A stretch of DNA of 64,000 nucleotides, from NCBI GenBank assembly GCA_026119935.1, contig JALRMH010000010.1:434001-498000 (forward strand), in the 5' to 3' direction. How positions within the stretch are numbered: the first letter of the stretch is position 1; each line of letters starts with the position of its first letter. A program made the translations under genes and the position numbers. Source of the stretch: Endothia cerciana. Lineage: Eukaryota > Ascomycota > Sordariomycetes > Diaporthales > Cryphonectriaceae. The notes under the pieces were generated by a model. It had not been told where the DNA came from, did no database searches, and was given only the letters and a program-made list of their open reading frames with translations. This document shows positions 10,726 to 20,701 of the stretch, piece after piece.

Positions 10726-10759
10726 CATGACGGATGACATGACGGATGACATGACGAAT
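10724..10759. repeat. 12-bp tandem repeat overlapping the P450 stop codon
   Basis: Three copies of GACATGACGGAT (10724-10735, 10736-10747, 10748-10759; the third has one mismatch). The first copy starts inside the TGA stop codon at 10723-10725. Confidence 0.9.
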
Positions 10760-13266
10760 AAAATAGGATGTGTGGGTATTGTGTTGCATGATAGAGCTAG
10801 TTTTCTGCACCTCACATCGGCCGCATTTTGGCATAAACGTCTCTCAAGACATGAACCTTGCCGTCCCTAGGACAGATACCATCCGCCGGGAATCCATACC
10901 CGCCCCCCCTTCCCCCCTCCCCCAGGATGTGTCCAACACCGTTGCGCCTACGTGTACGCTTTCTATGTCAACCAAATCAAGTTTCGCTGATGCCGGGCCC
11001 CCGAATCCCTAAAGGTTGAGGGAAGAAGAAAAAAAAGGAGAAGAAAACGCAGATGCCGACCAGGGGAATGGTTAGATGCTTGCGTGTGTTGTCGTCATCT
11101 GCTCGTCGAGTTGGCGGCTCGTGTCCCTCAGCGCTTCCCGCAGCCATTACACACGTTGTCGCAGTCTGGGTTGAGGTGCCCACACCCGCACCGCCAGTCC
11201 GCCTGGTCGCGGACGAGAGCCTTTGGCGGAATCTCAGTCATTGTTGATGTGTTGAATATCCGGGGGGGGGCTGGGCGTTGTCAGCAACGGACGGACAGCC
11301 TTGTTGTGTGGTTCTTGTCACATTCGCACGCCGGAGATTTCGGGGCATGCTTACATTGATTGACAAAGGCGAGGGAGAGAAAAAAAAGAACAGTCTCGAC
11401 CGCGTGGTCGTGGGTTTCAGGCTTTGCCGATCGCTTCAGCGATTCCCGACCGGCTTCCGTGGTTCCCACAGTGGGTGGGTCTCTTTCTCCCCCAGGTGGT
11501 CGAGAATCGTGGGTAAGGTTTTGGTGCCGGGCGGCGACAAGCGGGATTTGCCTTGGTTTTTTTTTTTTTTTGCAAGGGACACTCAAGATGGATATGGGAG
11601 GCCCGGTTCGAACCTTGGGGGGAAAGTGTGAAGTGATCGCCTCAGGGAAGATTCCTGAAAGCCAAGGAGGCGGGGGGGACGCGAGGTCTATTAGTATTTC
11701 GGCCCCTTCTAGGGAAAAAGTGTTGAGTGAAGGTCTAGAAAAGCCCAGGAGACAGGGTCGAGTCATAGTATGTAGCAAACATGACGCTATCCAAGGGTCT
11801 CCGTCCAGTCCCGATTTATTTCCAGGCATGGTCTGCGTGGCATTGGCACCCCTGGCGGTGGATATGCACAAAAAGTTGACTGACGACAGCCTCGAGACCT
11901 GCGGTACCACGGTAGAACCTCATCGCGTCCTCACTTGTCCCGAATAAGGACGATGTCACCGCCTATCTGTCCCCATCCCATCCCTCTCCCCTTCCCACCA
12001 ACCCCGGCCTGCCAGTCCAGGCCTTGGTTGTGTGCCCGTATCCCGAGCATCCGGTGTGGGCTGGTTGCCTGGCTGGCCAAGGAACAGGACGGGCGCCGCG
12101 AAAAGCCCTGGATGAGCCGGTTGGCCCATCATACCACCCCGCTGGCAATAAGCACTGCTGCGACCCGGACATGCCATATGACGTAGAGTTCGCCCTGCGT
12201 CCGGATCCTGTCAGGATGGACGCACAAGCCCGCGCCGTTGGCAGCTTATTAGCCCTGCCTCCCGAGCGAGATCTCGTCCCCGTCCAGTAGGGTTGGGAAG
12301 TGATGGTGCGAGGTGGTTGTTGATAGGGCCGGGTGGAGGGGAGGGTTGCTTGGCTGCTTAGATGAGGCAGAGACATTTTGACGCATGCACACGAAAAGCC
12401 GACCCGAACTCCTCCACCTATCTCCTTGGGTTTAGGGTCACATGCAGGTCTACTTTACATGTGTCAGTGGAGGGTTCGTACAGTAGCAGAGGGGGTCTCC
12501 ATTCTCTATTCATAGTGCATAGTAACCTTTGTGGGAAACTCGTATACTATGTACCTCTTCTTTGTTGGGTGGTTTGTCCGCGAAACTTGTTGCTTAGTGG
12601 CCTTGGCTCAGCCTGCTGTGGTACGCCCCCCCCCCCCCCCACACCGCGCGCGCTGTGGAATCGAATCGATGGGCTTATTAAAAACGCGCACAGATAATTG
12701 ACGCATGCCATTTTCCACGTGCCCCAACAGTGGTTTGCAGCGCGGCGATATGGTCGGCTTCTAGACTCGTCCGCTTGCAGCATGCTCCTGGCTGGGCCTC
12801 GGACCACAGTCCCCCGAGACCACGAGTCCCTCCCTACCTTGACCTCGAGACATATTCATGGATTACCAAACATCCACTGGGGCTCGATCTCCGAGCCGCG
12901 CCGGCCCGATACTGATGCCTACTGGGATGGTCCTAAATTCGGGACAAGGTCGTGAGCTTGACAATGCACACAAAGAGAATCAACCTACTGAGAGGTCATT
13001 GTAAGCTTGCTTTACAGCTGCCGCACCGGACAAAGTTGGAATGAACAATAGAAAACAATGCGGCAGGTCTGGCTCGACACGGCATGCTTCACAGGAACAA
13101 TAAGCGGACAGGATATAAGGACAGGTCAGGAGCATGACACTGTAGGCAATGGATTGCATGGCGACATGTTTGAGCTGCCCCTCATATTTTCTTCTCTACA
13201 CTCCAGTGATCCTCTCTGATCAGAGACGCCTCTCAGTTTATACAGTACTCGGTAGATAGGTCAAGA
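10726..13266. other. 2.5-kb gene-poor region
   Basis: Long ORFs here (for example 11281-11910 on the minus strand and 11360-11947 on the plus strand) overlap one another and have no domain or splice support. Notable content: G9 at 11262-11270, a T-run near 11560, and C15 at 12626-12640. No gene is claimed; an unannotated ncRNA or spliced gene cannot be excluded. Confidence 0.45.
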
Positions 13267-14079
13267 ATGCCCGTCACACGAAGCGGCCGTGTCTTCGACG
13301 CCAGCCGGCAGGCCCCGTATGCCGTAGGTCGTCAACTGCCAGCCGGCTGGCCGACTTGGCAGACGTATCATCTTGCTGAGGGACTCAAGATTGCCCTGGA
13401 CTATCTCAATCTGCCCATTCCAGCGAATCTCGACGATGAGGTGGAAAGGAGCAACAGACGATCGGCCAAGGCCCACGCGACAAGGGCCCGAGAGTGGGCT
13501 CGGACATGTATGTACTCATATTTGTACCCACTTCGTCGTAATCATGGCGGTCTTGCTAACTAATCCCCCAAAGGGTATGAAATTACCCGGGGCACACCCG
13601 AGGCCGCAGGACTGACGCCCGGTCTGGGCCACCCCTCAGGCGCCTACTTTTCTCCCGGAAAATGGAGATGTAAGTGGCAAGACGTTGAGAATCACAATGA
13701 CAGGCAGATGCCCAATCAGGACGTCCAGGTCTTCTATCCCCTGGTATGGCACGTGTCTGCGGGAATCCAACAGATCAACCGCGTACAGAAAAGCCGAAAC
13801 CCTATCTTCGGGAGCATACGCCACCGAGATAACCTCATGAGGTTGAGTATAAGGTCTCCCGCCTCCCAGCCCACAAACTGGGCCAACATGCCCCCCGCGA
13901 GACGCGCCCTCATAAAGGCCGCCGGCGATAACCATAATCTGGTTGGTTATCACCCTCAGAATGTTTCGTACGACGACCTGATCATGATCGGGCAGAATAG
14001 TGTCGGGTGTTTCATGGAACGCCTACCCGAGTTCCTTTGCCAGCTCGGCGGGAAACGGAGAATGGATGATTTCCTTTGA
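13267..14079 (+). CDS. Orphan two-exon protein, function unknown
   Basis: Exon 1 is 13267-13507 and exon 2 is 13574-14079. The 66-nt intron has a textbook GTATGT donor, a TGCTAACTAAT branch region and an AAG acceptor; phases agree, giving 248 aa. Splicing joins two frames into one coherent protein: an N-terminal Arg-rich part, a helix (KIALDYLNLPIPANL), then a Trp/His/Pro-rich body containing GHPSGAYFSPGKWRCKW and DVQVFYPLVWHVSAG. There is no signal peptide or membrane segment. The near-perfect intron and phase agreement argue for a real gene. The family is not recognised. Confidence 0.6.
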
Positions 14080-14984
14080 GTGGTAAAGTATTGTAGACCT
14101 CGAGACTTTGGGTTTCACTAACCAGACGTCATGTTCTAGAGCATTTGTTTCCAACATGGCTAATTTGCGAGGATGACCGTAGAAAGACGTAATTACTGTG
14201 ACAGGTGTTGAGTACGGATAGAACAAAGTTGACAACAGACACCTGTCCAGGCGGAGGGCTTAGCTTTGTATGAAGTCATTATCAACCCCGTGATGAAGTA
14301 GCCCATGATACATTTGTTTCTGAGTCGCTATAAAGGTTAAATGGATGATCTATATAACTCTATAAGCCTGAATTCCCAGCTGACAAGTAGCCCAAAACAT
14401 GATTAATTATGTCGGCCCTGGCACAATCACTTACAGTATTCTGAAGGCCGGGGTGTCGGACGGCCACTTGCAGCTCACCGCCCTGCAGAATCTCCAACAA
14501 TTCGCAAGCATAGCCTTATACCCAGTAAGGAGGCACTCGACGACTCCGTTGCTGTTGGCATAACCGAGTGCCACGGTGCTCGATATTTTCCACGAAAGGG
14601 GGCTGACTACTCTGCGTACAGTAGTAGTATGTCCTGGCTTTGAGCCTGTGAGGGGAGGTTGAACATTTGGTGCAGATCCCACCTCGCCCGCGCCACGACT
14701 AATGGTTGCATCACGAGGATGTGATGTCTGCAACGTGATGTCTGCAACGGTACGAAAGCTCTCGAGGCGGTAATGGACGGACCGGAGGCGTGGGCCGAAA
14801 TCCCCCGGGGGGGGGGGGGTTATAGACTCTTTATTCACCTAAATGTGAGCAAGAATTCGTGAGTATAAGAAGGCAACCTATATCTTCTTGCGACGATAGA
14901 GCAGGCGACAATCTCTAGGAAGCGATTTCGGAAGGTAGACCTTTTAAGATACATGTCTTGACCGTGAAATCCTCTAATTCAATT
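14080..14984. other. Intergenic region with a short duplication and a G-run
   Basis: Contains an exact 14-bp tandem duplication (14721-14748) and CCCCC followed by G13 (14802-14819). A 135-codon minus-strand ORF has no domain and runs through the G-run, so it is not called. Confidence 0.5.
14721..14748. repeat. 14-bp exact tandem duplication
   Basis: GTGATGTCTGCAAC at 14721-14734 is repeated exactly at 14735-14748. Confidence 0.9.
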
Positions 14985-16455
14985 ATGTTGAGCAATCTTC
15001 TTTGGCGGACCTTGAGCGTTCTGCTCATCACCGCCATCGCCAGCGGCTTGAAACCTCACAAAAAGAGGTTGCTGCAAGACCTGCAAGAGAGGACAATCCT
15101 ACAAAATGGTCAAGTCCGCACGACAGACTATCCTGACACAGAGATTGATCCGTCAACGTACAATTCCACTACATACCCGCCCAATGCCACGGAAGTCTCC
15201 TACAAGGGAAGATGGGACTCTCAATATGTCTCGTGGTGGTGGTAAGACCCACAGCCATTTACGAGCCCTAGAACCAGTAGGTTGACCGATTCTTCATAAA
15301 AAGCGCCCCCGGGATCAAGTTCGGCTTCACGGGAGAGACCGTCGCTAGCACCTTCGGCAACCTGACCTCCTCCGGCGTGCTCGTCGGCTACCGCATCAGC
15401 GGGCTCGAGTGGATGTTCACCAACATCACGGCGGGGGCGACCCACCTCCTCGTCTCCCCGGAGGTCGTCGGCGCCAACCTCACGTACCCGCTCTCGCCCA
15501 GCACCCTCGAGGTGCGCGTCACGAACTGGGCCTACGGCATCCAGGTCGGCGCGGGACTCGGGGGGACCGAGTACAGCGTGACGGCGTTCCCCGGGATCTG
15601 CGTGACGGACATGGACTGCTTTGACAACCCCAGGGGCCAGTCGGCCCAGTGGTTCTACACCCAGGATACGAGCGGGAGGGCGCAGGAGATGTACGGAGGT
15701 GAGGGGGACCTTTGTTATGCTTCACAGAGGTCCCGTGATGTTGCTGATATGGTCAAACACCCCCAGCAAACTCGTCGGCCGAAGAGCCGTGAGACTTTTC
15801 GGCACACCCGGCAGCAGATCTGGTCGTGAACAACATCGGGACCAACGACGTGTCCTATAGTGTCCCGGACGCTACTTACGCAGACAGCTTGACCAAGCTG
15901 ATCGAGGGCGTGTACGGTGTCTGGCCCAATGCGCAAGTCATGATAATGGTGAATCCCCTCAACGAATCACCCACCCACCCACCCTTTCCACAAGATATAC
16001 TCACATGCCTGCAAAGTCCCTCTGGATAGGCTTCTACCAATATGGGAACAACTACTACGACGACACCTCCTCCGGCTATCCGCAACAGATCCAGGACGTG
16101 TATAACTATTTCAACAGCGAGTCCTACCTGTCCAACCCGACCGTGTACAACGGCATAACAAACACCACAAGTACTCTCAACACGAGCAGCAAGCCGTTCG
16201 TGCGCATCTTCAACACCACAGGTATTCTGCAAGAGAACGACATCGGGCCCGAGTATCACCCTACCGATGTTGGCGCCGTGAAAGTGGCGAGTCACGCGCT
16301 TCGGTACATCAACCTGATTTATGACTGGGACCTGCTGGCTAATAGCCCAGAGTGAGTTTGGTCCCTACCAAAACTTGGCGATGGAGGACGCTAATAAGAT
16401 CTTCTCCAGGGTCCAACATGATACATTGTACTGGAACGACGAGGAAAGCTACTAA
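14985..16455 (+). pseudogene. Secreted SGNH/CE2-like esterase gene lacking its catalytic-serine block
   Basis: Five exons can be traced with agreeing phases: 14985-15241, 15304-15698, 15767-15948, 16017-16351 and 16410-16455. The protein has a signal peptide, an N-terminal beta domain (SWWCAPGIKFGFTGETVA), the YSVTAFPGIC and QSAQWFYTQDTS blocks, the NIGTND block, and the C-terminal EYHPTDVGA block carrying the catalytic His region. Two defects are visible. First, the conserved GDS nucleophile segment expected between RVTNWAYGIQ and VGAGLGG is absent, an in-frame loss of roughly 45 residues. Second, exon 3 has TGA at 15790-15792 where the family has Trp (EEP-stop-DFS). An alternative acceptor at 15814 is in frame and would skip the stop but remove 16 more codons. 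Catalysis is not expected. Confidence 0.8.
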
Positions 16456-16623
16456 CAGTGTACCATGATGGCAGTGGAAGGGCTGAAGTTTGTTGAGGGG
16501 ATGCTGCCTCGGCTTTCGCTCTTCGAGCAAATAAGTCCCGTTTGATATCTATTAATCCGGTGTACCAGCGGAGCATTCGCCCTCGTTGGCTCCGGCTGCC
16601 GCTCATGGCAATTACAGGCTTGT

Positions 16624-18642
16624 CTATTTCTTGCCAGCGTCCTCCTTCAATGATACGATGCGGTTGAGCACAAGCTTGTCATCCGTGCTGTCAGAATCCA
16701 ATGCCTTGATTTGAGAATTAGCACCATGGATCTCGCGAAAAGGGATGCGTTGGCTGATAGACTCACGAAATAAGCGACTCTCATGCCCTGGAATCTAACA
16801 GACTCAGGACCACCCTTGCCCAGCTCGCTCTCGCCGGCAGCCTCGGGCCAAGGCGCCCGCCTCTTGACCTCGTCGATACCGGATTCAATGATGGCATCCG
16901 GGTATACGACCTCGCTGTCCGGGTTGAGATCGTTTAAGAAGCCGCCCTCAGCAGCACTAGGATTCTCGCTCTTGAAGAGAGGGTTGTACAGACGGACCTG
17001 GCATCTCCGAGAGCCGTCGGTACCGACCCACTGGATGTATGTCTTGGGCTTCTTGCCCTCCCGGTCAAACACGGCGCGGATCTCCTTGACCTTGCCAGTG
17101 GCATCGTCCTTTGTGAATGTTGTTGCCTTGATGGGATAGGGCATCTGCAGCAAACCAACAGACTTGCCGGGCGCCAGGCGGAAGTACTCGGGTGAGTCGA
17201 CCTCCCGGAAATCAGACCGATCGATGTACACGGTCTTGGTGACCTTGACGCTGTGGCTCCCCATCTTGGGATCCTTGGGAGAGAATGGCAGCGTGAGCTC
17301 CTTGCCCTCCTCGTCGCCAATGTCCTCAATGACGACAGGAACAGGATCCAGCACCACCATAAGTCGCGGCACCGTTCGTTCTAGGTACTTCCGAATCGAT
17401 TGCTCGAACCGTACGATCTGGATGACAGTGGCATTGGTCGTCACGCCCAGCTCATTCACGAACTCCAGTATAGCACCCGGAGGTACTCCTCTCCGCTTGA
17501 TTGCCATGAGCGTGTACAGCCTTGGGTCGTCCCAACCCCTCACAATCTTGTCCCCAACCAGCTTCAGGATCTTCCGCTTCGACAGAACAGTACCACCGAG
17601 GGAGAGGCGGCCGTATTCGCGCTGCATGGGCTCGTAGACACCCAGCGTCTTGTTGAGCCACTCATAGCTCACTCTGCTCAGGATGAACTCGGTGGTGCAT
17701 AATGAGTGGGTGATGCCCTCGAAAGAATCACACAGGCAGTGGGTGAAGTCGTAAGTTGGGTAGATCTTCCATTTCGCCCCTGTCCGGTGGTGCTCCGCGT
17801 CCAGCACGCGATAGGCGGCTAAATCCCACATCTGAGGGTTGCCGTCCGTGATGTCCATCCTCATGCGCAGGAAGGCCTCCCTCGGCTTGTATTTTCCGTC
17901 CCTCATATCCCTGAACTTCTGGAGGTTCTCCTCGACGATCTGCTCGGCATGATTGCAGCGATACCGGGGGATCTCGCCCTTCTCACCCCCGCGTTGGCGC
18001 TTGATCTCGGCATCGTCGCAATGGCAGACGTAGCCCTTGTCGAGACTTATCAGCTTCTCAGCCAGATCATACAATTTCTGGAAGTTGTCACTGGAGTATG
18101 TGATCTTGTAGGGCTCGAATCCAAGCCACCGCACTGTATCGAGAATCGCAGTGAAGTAGATCTCTTCTTCGGCTTCGGGATTGGTATCGTCGTATCTGAA
18201 AAAGAGACGAGGTTCAGTGCCTGGTCAAGAGAGCACTCGAAAGCACGTGGACGGACCTCAGGTAGCATTGCCCCTTGCGAAACTTTGCAAAGCCAAAGTT
18301 GACAGCAATGGCTTTGGCATGGCCAATGTGCAGGAAGCCGTTTGGCTCGGGAGGGAACCGGGTGAAAACTGGTGTGACAGGTCGTTCCTCGTAGACATCC
18401 TTGAGGAAGCCCTGCTTGAACATTGCCTCTGCGTCTATGGTCTCTTCCTGCTTCTCCTTTGGCTTCGGCGCCGGCTTCTTCGCTTCTGCTGGTGCATCCT
18501 TTGCGTTTGCGGCTTTTGCTGCCTTCTTTGCGCGCTTCTGCTGTCTCTTCTTCAGCTCGTTCTTGGAGACCATCTCGCCGGTCTCCTCGTCCAGCACAAG
18601 TTTAGCGACACCGGCGGTGACTGCCTCGACGTTGTCCGCCAT
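16624..18642 (-). CDS. gln4: Glutaminyl-tRNA synthetase
   Basis: Three exons on the minus strand: 18642-18257, 18195-16767 and 16704-16624. Introns of 61 and 62 nt have GTCCGT and GTGAGT donors; phases agree, giving 631 aa. A Lys/Ala-rich N-terminal extension (1-80) contains an ELKKRQQKRAKKAAKAA tRNA-binding-type helix. The class-I core has PPEPNGFLHIGH (97-108, the HIGH signature), and the KMSKS counterpart is VLSKRK (332-337). A C-terminal GlnRS anticodon-binding beta-barrel region follows. It charges cytosolic tRNA-Gln with glutamine. The large appended YqeY-like domain of the yeast enzyme is absent. A telobox-like element lies about 285 bp upstream. The short last exon encodes the Lys-rich C-terminus. 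Confidence 0.95.
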
Positions 18643-19367
18643 TGTTGCTTTGATCGTAGGAGTGCCTGGATCAGTACGAACTGGTCAACGTCAATTGGCT
18701 CGATGAAATTTGTCTTTGAATGCGCAGCTTCTTTTACTGCAGTCAGAGACCAAGAGAGCATCAGTGGAAAGGTGTTAAGTCGAGGGCTCGTCGTCTTTGT
18801 CTCTGGTGCCTGAATGACTCAAATTTCTAGACGCAAACCCAACACTGAAGCTGGAGAGCGCGAGGGCACTGAGGGGCAGTGCCGATAAGATAAGACGTAC
18901 AAGAGGTCAGCCCTGGAGCCCTGAGGGTTAGGGCTACATCTGTCCTCCACAGAGATTGAGTACCTGGAACTGCCCGCCCTGCGCCATGCGAACAGGCTTC
19001 TGTCAATTTGCTTGATGAGTCTATGGGTGTCAGGCCTCTTCTGAACAGGTCGCAGTATACCATTCTTGTACTGCTTAGTGGGTTCTTGCACCTTGCAGTC
19101 TCTCTGCCCTTCAGTGGCCGTTGGGCCTAGCAGTCACCCTTGCATGCACCCGGGAGCTTAAACCCAGGGCCCACAGCAGCTTTGTCCGACCCCGCTGTCG
19201 TCATCCGCCTCACGTATTACGGCCATAGTAGTATGTAGTGCTGGCTGCGTTCGCACTACACATTGCAAACCATTGCGAGACTTTCCTCGTTTCTTTGTGC
19301 AGGCTGAGAGTCTTGACTGCACCCACTTCTGCTACCTCCAATCAATCATTAACCAAACCCAGTTAAG
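18643..19367. other. Divergent promoter region (GlnRS / macrodomain gene)
   Basis: 725 bp between two divergent genes, with a telobox-like GGGTTAGGG at 18925-18933. No TATA box is obvious on either side. No gene seen. Confidence 0.55.
18925..18933 (-). promoter_or_regulatory. Telobox-like element upstream of GlnRS
   Basis: Read toward the GlnRS gene the motif is CCCTAACCC. Telobox sites upstream of translation-apparatus genes are known in fungi; use here is inferred from position only. Confidence 0.4.
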
Positions 19368-20251
19368 ATGTCGGTCCTCTCAGCCAACGAACTCCCGACC
19401 CTCTCCCTCCTCTACAAGCTGGGCAAGCTCGCACCCGCCAAGGCCGGCACCAAGGTCCCTACGACCCTCTCCTTCAAGCCTTCCGGCCCCATCACGCCCT
19501 CAAAGTCCCTCAACGACCGCGTCTGCCTCGTCCGTCACGACGTCACCAAGCTCGCCGTCGATGCCATCACCAACGCCGCGAATACGCGCCTCCTCGGCGG
19601 CGGCGGCATCGACGGCGCCATCCACTCCGCCGCGGGCTCGGGTCTCCTCGCCGAGTGTCGCACGCTGGGTGGCTGTGTGACTGGCGATGCCAAGATCACG
19701 GGTGCCCACAAGCTCCCCTGCAAGAAGGTCATCCATGCCGTGGGCCCAATCTACGACCCGGTCGACCCAGACGAGAGCGAGCAGCTGTTGACGTCCGCGT
19801 ACAACAAGGTGCTGAACCTGGCCGTGGATAACGAGTGCAAGTCGCTCGCACTCTGTGGTATTAGCACCGGCATCTACGGCTACCCTCCTCGCGAGGCTGC
19901 CCCTGTTGCGATATCGGCCGTCAAGAAGTTCCTGGAGGGTGAGAAGGGCCAGAAGCTGGGGAAGGTTGTCTTCGTCACGTGGGTGAAGCAGGATGTTGAC
20001 TCCTACAACGAATTCTTGCCGTAAGTACCCTTACCCGGTTTTCGGACCTGGGCTCTGGCTGAGAGATACTGACATGCCTCAGGTTCTACTTCCCACCTGT
20101 CGAAGAGCCTGCTAGGACCGCGCCTGGCAGCGACTCGAAGACCGATGCGGCAGAAGCCGCCGAGGCGAAGGAGGTTGCTAGCAAGCTTCCCGATGTGCCC
20201 AGATCCGAGCCAGGTGACTCTGAACACGCGGAAAAGAAGCAGAAGCAGTAG
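19368..20251 (+). CDS. Macrodomain protein (ADP-ribose / O-acetyl-ADP-ribose processing)
   Basis: Exons 19368-20020 and 20083-20251 are joined by a 62-nt intron (GTAAGT donor, CTGAC branch-like site, CAG acceptor), giving 273 aa. The MacroD-type domain spans about 50-218. It has DAITNAANTRLLGGGGIDG, with the conserved N-A-A-N and GGGGIDGAI ADP-ribose-binding loop, KLPCKKVIHAVGPIY, and the second ligand loop CGISTGIYGYP. These match hydrolases that remove ADP-ribose from acidic residues or deacetylate O-acetyl-ADP-ribose. Exon 2 adds a Glu/Ala/Lys-rich disordered tail ending EKKQKQ. It is transcribed divergently from GlnRS. Confidence 0.93.
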
Positions 20252-20701
20252 GCTTGCCGATGGCCATCTAACACTACGATGCATTTCACGGAGTTTTACA
20301 GGAGGTTAAGCAAAAGGGGCCAGGCGTCATGATTTTGGTTCTCCCACAAAGTATCGACGCTCTAGCGTTCGGATACGTTTCCTCAATACCCACTCTGACG
20401 TGTTTGAATCGGGAGTTCGTTTCTATCTTCAGGATGCCTAGGCGGCGGCGTTATAAACAGGCCGACACGCCGTAGTAAAAATTCATTCCCTAATGCGTAC
20501 AGCTCCATGAAGCCTCTCTATATGCATTGCAGTAATATCCGGGGCTAGAAAGACAGAATGATAGCCAGATAAATCAGCCTCCCGTGAACTGGTCGAAGCC
20601 CCAAATACGGCTAATGGCTTCAATCCAGGGCGGAACAAAAATTTTGGTTTAAACGTATCGGAATCCTGCCAGCTTCCTTACCGTGGCCCTTGCCAATATC
20701 C
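20252..20701. other. Convergent 3' intergenic region
   Basis: 450 bp between the ends of two convergent genes. No gene or repeat recognised. Confidence 0.5.

Noticed and set aside
11600..11620. GGTTCGAACC resembling a tRNA B box
   Set aside because: No A box at the right distance and no acceptor-stem pairing around it.
20021..20082. CTGAGA in the macrodomain gene intron, as in a TPP riboswitch
   Set aside because: The second conserved half of the TPP aptamer is absent, and the gene is not a thiamine gene.
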